42,650 bases of DNA, from assembly GCA_902774265.1 (NCBI GenBank), contig CACYHR010000019.1, positions 1 to 42,650 on the forward strand, read 5' to 3'. Of this stretch, positions 33,773-42,260 are shown piece by piece. The DNA is from an uncultured Eubacteriales bacterium. GTDB taxonomy: Bacteria; Bacillota; Clostridia; Peptostreptococcales; Anaerovoracaceae. The first letter of the stretch is position 1, and each line of letters opens with the position of its first letter. The notes below the pieces were generated by a model that was given only the letters and a program-made list of their open reading frames with translations, searched no databases and was not told where the DNA came from. The position numbers were made by a program, and so were the translations under genes.

Positions 33773-36700
33773 ATGACTGTGAAATACACTGAAGAACAAA
33801 AAAAGGCGATAGAGACTCTCGACCGATCGATACTCGTTTCGGCTGCTGCAGGGTCCGGAAAGACCGCTATTCTGGTCGAACGCATACTGAAGCTCATCCT
33901 CGAAGGCAGAGCCAACGTTGATGAGCTGCTTGTCGTTACTTTTACCAGGGCAGCTGCTGCCGAAATGAAGACGAGGCTTTCCGGCCTAATAAGAAAACAC
34001 ATGGCGGCTCATCCTGAGGATGCTCCGGCACTGAGAGAACAGCTTGCGATGATGTACCGTGCTTACATCACATCGATAGACAGTTTTGCGAACAGGATAG
34101 ACAGAGAATTTTTTTACGAAATCGATATAGAGCCGGATTTCAGCACCTGCGATGAGGTGCAGGCTGAGATATTCAAACGCGAAGCGGCAGACGAACTCAT
34201 TGAAGAGATGTTTGAAAACGACGATATGATTCCGGACTGCGGCTTCAGAGAATTTATGCGTCTCTACAGCTCTGACCGTTCCGACGAGGGCTTCAAAAAT
34301 GATCTGATCGCTGTTTATAACAAGCTCAGGACGATACATGATTATTTTGACTGGGCGCGCAGCAGAGCTGAGCTGCTGAAGACCACGGCAGAGGAGCTTG
34401 ACGGATCTGAACTGCACGCAATGATGACGGCTGACGCAGAAACGGCGTTTGCGGCTGCCCGTGATGCAGCACTCAGAGTCAGGAAGATGCTGTACGATGC
34501 GGGGCTTGAAGATCTGTACACGGAAAAGCTTGCAGCCGAGACAGAAGCGATATGCAGTATCTGCGATGATATAAGGGGCGGTGCCGGCGGAAGCGAGGTT
34601 GCTGAGCGGATAAACGGACTTGCATTCGCGAGAATGACGCTCAAAAAGATTTACAAGGAAGCATTCGAGCCGATCAAGGCAGATGTAAAGGATCTCAGGG
34701 ACGGCTATAAAAAAGAGATAAACGACTGGAAGAACAGATATGCAGGAGCTGATCTTGAGGAACGCATCCGTGAGATGAACGAAACATATCGCTATACTCT
34801 TTATTATATCGATCTGCTTGAAGAATTCGAAAAGCGTTATGCTGCAAAGAAAGCGGAGCGCCACCTTGTGGATTTTGCGGATATGGAGCACTATGCCGTA
34901 GACATTCTGAAAAATGACGAGGCTGCGGCTATACTTCGCAGGCGCTTCAGATATATTTTTGTCGATGAATACCAGGACACCAATAATATACAGGAATACC
35001 TTATCAGCAAGATCGCAAGACCGGACAATGTGTTCAGGGTGGGCGATGTCAAGCAGAGCATATATAAATTCAGACAGGCTGAACCTGAGATATTCGAACG
35101 AGTTTATAAGGAATATTCCGATCCCGAAAACGACGCGGGCATTACTATAGATCTCAGCAAAAATTTCCGCACCAACAGCAGGACTATCGGCTATATCAAT
35201 AAAGTCTTCGAGTCCCTGATGGATGGCTACGATGACAGAGCAAAGCTTTATACGGGTACAGAGTGCGATGACAGATACGACTTTGTGCCTGAGATACATA
35301 TACTGACCGATGGCTCAGAGGAAACTGCCGACAGCAGGGGCGATAATGCAGAGAACGGCCCGGGCGGGACCGGAACCGGCGGTGCTTTTGATGATGCCGG
35401 CGATTCCGCTGACTCTGATGATGTGACGATGGACCTCAGCAAGGAGGAGGCTGAGGCGGCATATATAGCCGGACTGATCAGCGATATCATAGGGACGGAA
35501 TTCTATGATACCAAACAGCAGACTGTACGCAGGGCAGAACCGGGCGATATAGCGGTTCTGTACAGGTCTGTCAAGGTCACCGGGGATATTCTGGTTAAGA
35601 GCCTTAAAAACATGAACATTCAGGGTCATGTCGAAGAGGCTGAGAAATACTTCGACACGGTTGAGATCAATGTGGCGATGTCGCTTCTCTCATGCATCGA
35701 CAACATGAAGAGGGATGTGCCGCTGATAGCAGTTCTGCATTCTCAGATCTTCGGATGGACGCCGGATGAGCTGGCCGGTATAAGGATAGCTCATAATGAA
35801 TACCTGATCAGTGAAGCAGAATCGGAGCGCGAAGCGGATGTGCCGGATCCGTCGGTCCCGAAACGCAGACAGACACCGGCTTTCTGGGAGGCTCTTAAGT
35901 GGTACCGCGAGCAGGGACCGGATGGCCCGCTCAGAGATAAGGCCTGCGAAGCTGCAGAAAAAATACTGGGCTGGCGCCGGGATTCCCGCATGATGCCGCT
36001 TGCTGATTTTGTCTGGAAACTGCTTACGGATTCTGGCTATTACACTGCGGCAGGTGCGATGAACGGCGGAGCAAGGAGGCAGGCTAACCTGCGGAGTCTT
36101 GCTGATAAGGCTGTCAGCTACAGCCGGGAGACGGTGGTATCGCTGACTTCATTTGTCAGATTTCTTGACGTACTGAGACAGAGAAATGCAGGCAGCGTAT
36201 CTGTTCCTGCTGCAGGCGGCAGAGAGAATGCCGTCAGGATATCGACTATCCACAAGAGTAAAGGCCTTGAATATCCTTTTGTCATAGTCGGAGGTATGGG
36301 GCGAAAACTGAGACATCCTGCCGGAGGCAGTCTGCTCAGCTTTGATCCGAATGTCGGAGTCGGACTCCCTTATATCGATCCGGGCCGCAGATACCGCAGG
36401 TCTACACTGATGCAGAACGTGATCAGTTCGAGGATAGAGCGTGACACATTCAAAGAAAACCTGCGTGTTCTGTATGTAGCGATGACGCGTGCCCGCAACA
36501 AACTCATAATGGTCGGAACGGCTAAGAGCGAGGAAGACCTGATGAAATACAGCAGCAGACCTGACTGTTATCTTAAGGTAATGAACGGGGTGATAAAGAC
36601 TGCCTTCAATACTTATTACATTACACCGCTTGACAGAAAATCTGCAGCAGAACATGGAGCCTCATCTGTCCTGCCGGATCCGTCAGCTGTAAAGGCGGAC

Positions 36701-37621
36701 GGTGAGATCGATGAGATATACAGGGAGCTGGACAGACGATTCCGCTATGAATATCCATACTCGGATATGCTGACTGCAAAGGCAAAGTATTCAGTCAGCG
36801 CCATCAGAAAAATGGAATTGGATGCAGCTGACGCGGAGACAGATACGGACGAATCTGCCGCAGAGACAGGTACGGATGAATCTGCCGCAAAGGCTGTGTC
36901 TTACGATGTGTCAGTTACCGATGAAGAAGCCGGAAATGTTTCCGTTTCTCAGCCCGACAGCGAGGTCGTTCAGCTCTGGAACCTGACAGAACAGACCAAA
37001 CGCCGTGCCGGATATGCCGATATAGGAATTGCCTATCACAGGATAATGGAATTTCTTGATTTCACGAAGGCTGCCGGCGTGCAGGGCGCTGGGACGGCCG
37101 GTACACCGGGGGCTGCTGATACATCAGGTGCTGCAGACCCATCAGGCGCTGCAGACCCGAAACGCGCTGATCTGGGATATATAAAGGAGCGGGCTGAGTA
37201 TCTGGCTGAACATAATGCCATCGACGCGGATGCATACAGATCAGTCAGGCTGGAACGCATCGCTGCATTCTTTGAGACGGATACAGGCAGGAGGGCGGCC
37301 TTTGCAGCCGCGCGCGGTGAGCTCAAAAAGGAAAAAGCTTTTACTCTCAGGACTGAACGGCATGGACAGAGCATGCTGGTACAGGGCGTCATCGACTGCT
37401 GCTTTGAGGAAGACGGCAGGATGGTACTGATCGATTACAAATCAGTCTTTATAAGACCCGGACGGCATCATGACAGTGAACTTGAGAGGATACGCCGGGA
37501 ATACCGTGTTCAGCTGGAGCTATACGCAGAGGCGATCAAAAAAGGGACCGGCATGGATGTGAGCGAGGCTTATCTCTATCTCTTTACGACAGGCGAGTTC
37601 CTCCGCATCCCAATCGACTGA
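33773..37621 (+). CDS. addA: ATP-dependent helicase/nuclease subunit A (AddA)
   Basis: The protein has 1282 residues, a little longer than usual. UvrD-type helicase motifs occur in order: TEEQKKAIETLDRSILVSAA with GSGKT (near 22), VDEYQDTNNIQEYLI, VGDVKQSIYKFRQAEPEIF, SKNFRTN, STIHKSKGLEYPFVIV and LYVAMTRARNKL. The C-terminal RecB-like nuclease has VQGVIDCCF and MVLIDYKS, then YRVQLELYAEAI. AddAB processes double-strand breaks to Chi-like sites for recombination. addB, normally just upstream, is not in this window. Two low-complexity inserts (near residues 520-545 and 1015-1130) contain tandem motifs such as TDESAAETG and SGAADP. No ribosome site precedes the ATG. Confidence 0.95.
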   Translation: MTVKYTEEQKKAIETLDRSILVSAAAGSGKTAILVERILKLILEGRANVDELLVVTFTRAAAAEMKTRLSGLIRKHMAAHPEDAPALREQLAMMYRAYITSIDSFANRIDREFFYEIDIEPDFSTCDEVQAEIFKREAADELIEEMFENDDMIPDCGFREFMRLYSSDRSDEGFKNDLIAVYNKLRTIHDYFDWARSRAELLKTTAEELDGSELHAMMTADAETAFAAARDAALRVRKMLYDAGLEDLYTEKLAAETEAICSICDDIRGGAGGSEVAERINGLAFARMTLKKIYKEAFEPIKADVKDLRDGYKKEINDWKNRYAGADLEERIREMNETYRYTLYYIDLLEEFEKRYAAKKAERHLVDFADMEHYAVDILKNDEAAAILRRRFRYIFVDEYQDTNNIQEYLISKIARPDNVFRVGDVKQSIYKFRQAEPEIFERVYKEYSDPENDAGITIDLSKNFRTNSRTIGYINKVFESLMDGYDDRAKLYTGTECDDRYDFVPEIHILTDGSEETADSRGDNAENGPGGTGTGGAFDDAGDSADSDDVTMDLSKEEAEAAYIAGLISDIIGTEFYDTKQQTVRRAEPGDIAVLYRSVKVTGDILVKSLKNMNIQGHVEEAEKYFDTVEINVAMSLLSCIDNMKRDVPLIAVLHSQIFGWTPDELAGIRIAHNEYLISEAESEREADVPDPSVPKRRQTPAFWEALKWYREQGPDGPLRDKACEAAEKILGWRRDSRMMPLADFVWKLLTDSGYYTAAGAMNGGARRQANLRSLADKAVSYSRETVVSLTSFVRFLDVLRQRNAGSVSVPAAGGRENAVRISTIHKSKGLEYPFVIVGGMGRKLRHPAGGSLLSFDPNVGVGLPYIDPGRRYRRSTLMQNVISSRIERDTFKENLRVLYVAMTRARNKLIMVGTAKSEEDLMKYSSRPDCYLKVMNGVIKTAFNTYYITPLDRKSAAEHGASSVLPDPSAVKADGEIDEIYRELDRRFRYEYPYSDMLTAKAKYSVSAIRKMELDAADAETDTDESAAETGTDESAAKAVSYDVSVTDEEAGNVSVSQPDSEVVQLWNLTEQTKRRAGYADIGIAYHRIMEFLDFTKAAGVQGAGTAGTPGAADTSGAADPSGAADPKRADLGYIKERAEYLAEHNAIDADAYRSVRLERIAAFFETDTGRRAAFAAARGELKKEKAFTLRTERHGQSMLVQGVIDCCFEEDGRMVLIDYKSVFIRPGRHHDSELERIRREYRVQLELYAEAIKKGTGMDVSEAYLYLFTTGEFLRIPID

Positions 37622-37662
37622 GCCTGTCTTCCGACAAATACGGATATACTACAATTTTATTA

Positions 37663-37702
37663 CGCTGATCGTTTTGATATCTGAGACAGTCAGCGGTTTT
37701 TT
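37663..37702 (+). terminator. terminator after addA
   Basis: CGCTGA (37663-37668) pairs with TCAGCG (37690-37695), followed by GTTTTTT. Confidence 0.7.
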
Positions 37703-37742
37703 ATTGCCTTCCTCAGCACTTCAAAGATGAGATACGGAAGCA

Positions 37743-38037
37743 GAGTAGTTCCTGAAGCGAGTTTTTATCATTGAGGAACTACTCCGGGGTGATGGAACGG
37801 GCAGTAAAGGAGAAAACCAAAGGAAAGAGTAGTTCCTGTAGCGGTTTTTTTATCCCTGAGGAACTACTCCGGGGTGATGGAATGGGCAGTAAAGGAGAAA
37901 ACCAGAGGAAAGAGTAGTTCCTGTAGCGTTTTTTTATCCCTGAGGAACTACTCAGGGAAGGCAGAACGGGCAGCAAAGGAGAAAACCAGAGGGAAAAGTA
38001 GTTCCTGTAGCGGTTTTTTATCCCTGAGGAACTACTC
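37743..38037. repeat. four tandem 84-85 bp units, each with an 11-bp-stem hairpin
   Basis: Left arms GAGTAGTTCCT start at 37743, 37827, 37912 and 37996 (the last reads AAGTAGTTCCT). Right arms AGGAACTACTC lie at 37774-37784, 37859-37869, 37943-37953 and 38027-38037. Loops of about 20 bases contain GTAGCGGTTTTTTT and TCCCTG. Linkers of about 42 bases (GGAACGGGCAGTAAAGGAG and AAAACCAGAGG) are also repeated, and a degraded linker continues to about 38080. The arrangement is unlike a CRISPR array because the linkers are conserved. Confidence 0.95.
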
Positions 38038-38134
38038 CGGGATAGCAGAACGGACAGCAAATATGAAAATCATAGGAAAAAGGCTGAATTGTAACATTGC
38101 TTATGCTGTTTTGTAAAAAAATTGAGGAAATAAC

Positions 38135-38163
38135 TTGACAATTCGTTGAAAGTTATGTATAAC
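38135..38163 (+). promoter_or_regulatory. strong promoter of the feo operon
   Basis: A perfect TTGACA (38135-38140), 17 bases, then TATAAC (38158-38163). Confidence 0.8.
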
Positions 38164-38227
38164 TAACCATGAATTAGGAATGACTAACCGTAAATTAGTT
38201 ACAACTAACCAATGCGCATGGTTAGTT
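38161..38227. promoter_or_regulatory. cluster of ACTAACC operator-like repeats at the feo promoter
   Basis: AACTAACCA (38161-38169), GACTAACCG (38182-38190) and AACTAACCA (38203-38211) are direct copies. TGGTTAGTT (38219-38227) is an inverted copy that forms a perfect 9-bp dyad with the third around ATGCGCA. The first overlaps the -10. The half-site resembles the CTAACC of DtxR/IdeR iron boxes, and TTAGG-N5-CTAACC is present at 38174-38189. Iron-dependent repression is inferred. Confidence 0.6.
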
Positions 38228-38266
38228 CTGTGCAAAAGACATGTCATATTAACACAGGAGAATCAT

Positions 38267-38491
38267 ATGGAAGATAAAATCAGATTGCTGGATGCTGAGG
38301 TGGGCAAAACCTACACGATAAAAGAGATAAATACCGACGATGACGAAATGAATGCCTTTTTGTTTCGCCTCGGGTGTTATGTGGGTGAACCTATAACTCT
38401 GGTCTCAAAAAAGAAAAAGAGCTGTATCGTCGTCATCAAGGACGGCAGATACAATCTCGATCAGCTGCTGTCAGACGCCATTCTGGTGTAA
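38267..38491 (+). CDS. feoA: ferrous iron transport protein A
   Basis: The protein has 74 residues from the ATG at 38267, six bases after AGGAG; a longer frame from 38180 overlaps the operator and was dropped. It is a small SH3-like domain with AEVGKTYTIKEI, RLGCYVGEPITLV and the end RYNLDQLLSDAILV. FeoA is a cytosolic accessory of the FeoB iron channel. It is the first gene of the iron-uptake operon. Confidence 0.9.
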   Translation: MEDKIRLLDAEVGKTYTIKEINTDDDEMNAFLFRLGCYVGEPITLVSKKKKSCIVVIKDGRYNLDQLLSDAILV

Positions 38492-38579
38492 ACTGACTGC
38501 GCTTGACCTGATTGGGCCGAAAAAAGAATCGGATCTCAGCCGAAGGATAACCTGATTTGGAATTGTCAGGAGGATCGTT

Positions 38580-40595
38580 ATGAGAATAGCTTTTGCCGGT
38601 AATCCGAACAGCGGCAAGACCACTATGTACAATGCTCTTACGGGCAGGAACGAAAAGGTCGGAAACTGGGGCGGTGTAACCGTAGGCAGCAAGGAGTACA
38701 GCCTTAAAAAAGAATTTGCAGGCGATAATGAAGTCATCGCTGTTGACCTCCCGGGTGCTTACTCGATGTCGCCGTTTACACCTGAAGAAGGAATAACAAG
38801 TGAATATGTTCGTACAGCAAATCCGGATGCAATAGTAAATATCGTGGATGCGACCAATCTGAGCCGTTCGCTTTTCTTTACTACTCAGCTGCTCGAACTG
38901 GGGATCCCTGTAGTTGTTGCTCTTAATAAGAGCGATATCAACGAAAAGGAAGGGACCAGCATTGATGCGGAAAAGCTGTCAAAGAAGCTTAATTGCCCGG
39001 TGTTTAAGACTGTGTCGGTTAATGATAAAAACAACGGACTCAGCGATATGATAGGGAAGGCTGTCAGTCTTGCCGGAACAACGCAGAAAGCGCCTTATCT
39101 GCAGGCTGATATCGATCTTCACGATAAGGCGGCGGTTGATGCAGAGGACCGCAAACGCTATGAGTTTGTAAACAAAATCGTTGCCGATGTGGAGAAGAGA
39201 AAAGTTCTCTCAAAAGAGATAACGGTACAGGACAAAATCGACAGAGTGCTTACAAATCCGGTTGCCGGAATAGTAGTTTTCGCACTGGTGATGTGGTTTG
39301 TGTTCTGGGTATCACAGACATGGCTGGGACCGCTGGTTGCTGACTGGCTGGTTGGATGGATAGAGACATTCCAGGGCTGGGTAGCTGATCAGCTTGCGAA
39401 CAGCCCGGCTATACTTTCGGCTCTTATCGCTGACGGTATCGTGGGCGGCGTGGGCGCTGTAGTAGGATTCCTGCCGCTGGTAATGGTAATGTATTTCCTT
39501 ATCGCTCTGCTCGAGGACTGCGGGTATATGGCACGCGTCAGTGCCGTGATGGATCCTATATTCAAGAGAGTCGGTCTTTCAGGCAAGTCGGTCATTCCTA
39601 TTGTTATCGGAACGGGCTGCGGCATCCCGGCTATCATGTCGTGCCGTACCATTCGTGATGAGAGAGAAAGAAGAACGACTTCGATGCTCGCGACCTTTAT
39701 CCCGTGCGGAGCTAAGATCCCTGTGATCGCGCTCTTTGCAGGTGCGTTCTTCTCGGGCGCAAGCTGGGTCAGCACTCTCAGCTATTTCTTCGGACTCGTT
39801 CTGATATTCCTCGGAGCGTTGCTGATCAAGGGAATAACAGGATACAAATACAGAAAGTCATTCTTCATCATGGAGCTGCCTAAATATAAGGCGCCGAGCT
39901 TCAAATATGCTTTCAGATCAATGATGGAGCGCGCTAAGGCATACATCATCAAAGCGGGAACCATCATCCTCGTCTGCAACACTTTAGTTCAGATCATGCA
40001 GACCTTTGACTGGAGCTTCCATGTGGTGGAAGAGGGCTCGGATCAGTCCATACTCGCTTCGATAGCTTCACCGTTTGCTATCCTGCTCATCCCTCTGGGC
40101 TTCGGAGTATGGCAGCTTGCAGCAGCGGCTGTAACAGGCTTCATCGCTAAGGAAAATGTTGTCGGAACTCTGGCTGTCGTATACGGACTGACAGCATTCA
40201 TCGATACCGAGGAGCTTGCTCTTACAGGCGGAGCTAATGAAGTAGCCATGACAATGGGACTGACATCTGTCACAGCGCTCGCTTACCTCTTCTTCAATCT
40301 TTATACGCCTCCTTGCTTTGCGGCGATAGGCGCCATGAATTCGGAGATGAAGAGTAAAAGCTGGCTGTTTGGAGCGATCGGACTGCAGCTCGGAACAGGA
40401 TACACAGTAGCATTCCTGATCAACCAGATCGGCACGCTCGTTACTGAGGGCCATCTTGCGGCAGGCTTCGTGCCGGGGCTGATTGCAGAAATTTGCATGA
40501 TCGTGGTACTTGTCCTTGTTGCAAGAAAAGTCAGAGCTCACTTCGATGAACAGTATGCTCTTCATAAAAACAGCAAAGCCGGAGCTGCTGCGTAG
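38580..40595 (+). CDS. feoB: ferrous iron transport protein B
   Basis: The protein has 671 residues. The N-terminal GTPase shows G1 GNPNSGKTT (8-16), G2 GNWGGVTVG, G3 DLPGAYS and G4 NKSD. Two Gate-type regions follow in the membrane domain, with GTGCGIPAIMSCRTI and IPCGAKIPVIALFAG, and about 8-10 membrane helices. It imports Fe2+ across the cytoplasmic membrane, driven or gated by GTP. A GGAGG site lies just upstream. A long terminator follows. Confidence 0.98.
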   Translation: MRIAFAGNPNSGKTTMYNALTGRNEKVGNWGGVTVGSKEYSLKKEFAGDNEVIAVDLPGAYSMSPFTPEEGITSEYVRTANPDAIVNIVDATNLSRSLFFTTQLLELGIPVVVALNKSDINEKEGTSIDAEKLSKKLNCPVFKTVSVNDKNNGLSDMIGKAVSLAGTTQKAPYLQADIDLHDKAAVDAEDRKRYEFVNKIVADVEKRKVLSKEITVQDKIDRVLTNPVAGIVVFALVMWFVFWVSQTWLGPLVADWLVGWIETFQGWVADQLANSPAILSALIADGIVGGVGAVVGFLPLVMVMYFLIALLEDCGYMARVSAVMDPIFKRVGLSGKSVIPIVIGTGCGIPAIMSCRTIRDERERRTTSMLATFIPCGAKIPVIALFAGAFFSGASWVSTLSYFFGLVLIFLGALLIKGITGYKYRKSFFIMELPKYKAPSFKYAFRSMMERAKAYIIKAGTIILVCNTLVQIMQTFDWSFHVVEEGSDQSILASIASPFAILLIPLGFGVWQLAAAAVTGFIAKENVVGTLAVVYGLTAFIDTEELALTGGANEVAMTMGLTSVTALAYLFFNLYTPPCFAAIGAMNSEMKSKSWLFGAIGLQLGTGYTVAFLINQIGTLVTEGHLAAGFVPGLIAEICMIVVLVLVARKVRAHFDEQYALHKNSKAGAAA

Positions 40596-40623
40596 ACCGG
40601 CGACGGCATAAATACTGAAATAC

Positions 40624-40682
40624 AAAAGCCTGCATGAGGTCTTCCGAAGGAAATCCCTAAGGGAAAGACCCGGCAGGCTTTT
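40624..40682 (+). terminator. terminator after feoB
   Basis: AAAAGCCTGC (40624-40633) and GCAGGCTTTT (40673-40682) pair perfectly; GGTCTTCC and GGAAAGACC extend the stem inside. Confidence 0.85.
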
Positions 40683-40816
40683 GCTCAATTAAAAACTCGT
40701 TACAATTAAGCACTCCCGGTAACGGAAGCCTTCTCCAGATGGCACTTCCTTACAGCAGCAGTGCACTGAAGGCAGCTCATAGAAAATGAATTTTAATTTT
40801 GCTTAAGCTTTGTGAC

Positions 40817-40822
40817 TATAAT
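40817..40822 (+). promoter_or_regulatory. -10 element upstream of the Cys-rich peptide gene
   Basis: A perfect TATAAT with only a weak AT-rich -35 (TTAATT at 18 bases). Confidence 0.4.
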
Positions 40823-40943
40823 AGTGTTACAATGAGCCGTGAGATATCGGTTGATCCCGGACATTTTTTATGAACGTCCGCGGTAAAAATCTGCAAATCA
40901 GCTGATATCGAAACGGACAATAACGGGAAAGGAGGCCCGCGGC

Positions 40944-41120
40944 ATGAATTTTGCAACATTTATAGCAACTGCGGTATTGGTATTGATACTTTACCTGGCT
41001 ATCAGATATATTTATAAAGAAAAGAAGAAAGGTACCGGATGTATCGGCTGCCCTTATGCGGGTTCATGCCATAAACATCAGAGCGGACAATCGTGTGACA
41101 GTCACTCAGCGATGAAATAA
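40944..41120 (+). CDS. FeoB-associated Cys-rich membrane peptide
   Basis: The protein has 58 residues. A single helix (MNFATFIATAVLVLILYLAI) is followed by a basic patch KEKKKG and the cysteine motif CIGCPYAGSC, then HKHQ and a final Cys. This matches the small proteins found after feoB in many Bacillota (Pfam FeoB_associated), thought to help iron transport. AAAGGAGG lies eight bases before the ATG. It has its own promoter-like element behind the feoB terminator. Confidence 0.9.
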   Translation: MNFATFIATAVLVLILYLAIRYIYKEKKKGTGCIGCPYAGSCHKHQSGQSCDSHSAMK

Positions 41121-41192
41121 TGCGGTGCCGGTACTTTTACCTTTTTACGGGCGTTTTGCCTGATAGCTGATATGCAATTACAGGAGGGAAGA

Positions 41193-42152
41193 ATGAGATA
41201 CTACACCAAGGAATGGGAAAGACTACTTGAGAAGATGGGGACTGCAGAAATGTATGAACCCGTGTTAGATAAGGAATACTCGGATGAAGAGATAGCGGCT
41301 CTTTACGAGGATATGATGGAAAAATACGTGCAGGAATCAAGAACTGAACATGACGAGCCGCCGTTTTTCATGGAAGAACTCGCAGATCTTGATCCGGATG
41401 ACTTCGATCCTGAGGACTATCTTATCGGAAGATTCGATGAGGATGGAAACGAGGTAGATGTACGCAATCCTGAGAGTCTGGAGGAACTGCTGCAGTTCCA
41501 GGAGAAGGAACGTGAAGCTCTCCTGGAGGAATATGAGAACAGACCTCCTTTTGATGAGGATGAGGCAAGAGAGGAATTCGAGGAAGATTATAAAGACAAT
41601 CTCGAGGAACTTGATGAAGATCTGCCTGAATGGGTAAGATCTACCGTAGACAAAAGGCTCATCGCTATGTATCTCCTGCCTGAGGGAGTCTATAAAAAAC
41701 TCAGAGATGAGGATGAAAAAACCGAGAAGGAGTTCAGTGAGCTCGATAAAGCTGCTGATGAGGCTCTGGAAAAGGCTCTTGAAAGCATCCCGGATGATTA
41801 CAGGGCAGCAGTGGATGAACTCGATGAGAGAGACGGCGACTATGTGACCGGAATCAGTACTGACGGAGAAGATCTCGTTATTGGATTCGCATGCTGGGAT
41901 GAAAAAGGCGATCAGATCATGATTGAAGCATCCTTTGAAGCTGCAGAAATAATCGAGGATGAAAAGGTCAGCATTGAAACAGATACGGATGAGGACGGCG
42001 AAATCGAATCAAACTGCGATCTTTCCGCTCATGAGGTATATTTTGAAGATGGAAGACTCGAAGTGCATCTTATGTTCGATAATGACGACGAACTCAAATA
42101 TCTCACTTTAAGATGCAGCGGCATTTCATTCTGTACTGCACCTCAGAACTGA
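41193..42152 (+). CDS. DUF4085-family acidic protein
   Basis: The protein has 319 residues from the ATG at 41193, which follows AGGAGG by five bases; an in-frame ATG at 41172 lacks a site. It begins MRYYTKEWERLLEKMG, the hallmark of DUF4085. The middle is extremely acidic (DLDPDDFDPEDYLIG, FDEDEAREEFEEDYKD) and helical; the C-terminal ~100 residues look like a beta domain (GDYVTGISTDGEDLVIGFAC). It is soluble and cytoplasmic, with no known function. It stands alone between the feo operon and gdhA. Confidence 0.75.
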   Translation: MRYYTKEWERLLEKMGTAEMYEPVLDKEYSDEEIAALYEDMMEKYVQESRTEHDEPPFFMEELADLDPDDFDPEDYLIGRFDEDGNEVDVRNPESLEELLQFQEKEREALLEEYENRPPFDEDEAREEFEEDYKDNLEELDEDLPEWVRSTVDKRLIAMYLLPEGVYKKLRDEDEKTEKEFSELDKAADEALEKALESIPDDYRAAVDELDERDGDYVTGISTDGEDLVIGFACWDEKGDQIMIEASFEAAEIIEDEKVSIETDTDEDGEIESNCDLSAHEVYFEDGRLEVHLMFDNDDELKYLTLRCSGISFCTAPQN

Positions 42153-42200
42153 TAAACCGGCGCATAAAAAACTCGCATACAATTTCGATGCGAATGGTTG

Positions 42201-42228
42201 TTGACATTTTGATTGCAAGTGATAGAAT
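42201..42228 (+). promoter_or_regulatory. promoter of gdhA
   Basis: A perfect TTGACA (42201-42206), 16 bases, then TAGAAT (42223-42228) preceded by TGA as an extended -10. Confidence 0.75.
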
Positions 42229-42260
42229 TTATATGCAGGTGTTTTCACCGCAATAACTAA

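Larger units (their letters stand above)
37622..38266. other. gene-free region between addA and feoA
   Basis: It holds a terminator, a four-unit hairpin array, a strong promoter and an operator-like cluster, each listed separately. Short open frames inside the array (both strands) only reflect the repeats. Confidence 0.8.
40596..40943 (+). other. spacer between feoB and the Cys-rich peptide gene
   Basis: It contains the feoB terminator, a TATAAT at 40817-40822 with a weak -35, and a hairpin CGGAC (40858-40862)/GTCCG (40876-40880). No other gene was seen. Confidence 0.5.

Noticed and set aside
33986-35299. 437-codon minus-strand frame
   Set aside because: It is antisense to the helicase part of addA and arises from codon bias.
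37743-38060. CRISPR array
   Set aside because: The whole unit including the linker is repeated; there are no unique spacers and no cas genes nearby.
37779-38116. Open frames of 80-93 codons on both strands
   Set aside because: They lie inside the 84-bp array, and their repeated peptide motifs only mirror the DNA repeats; no ribosome sites.
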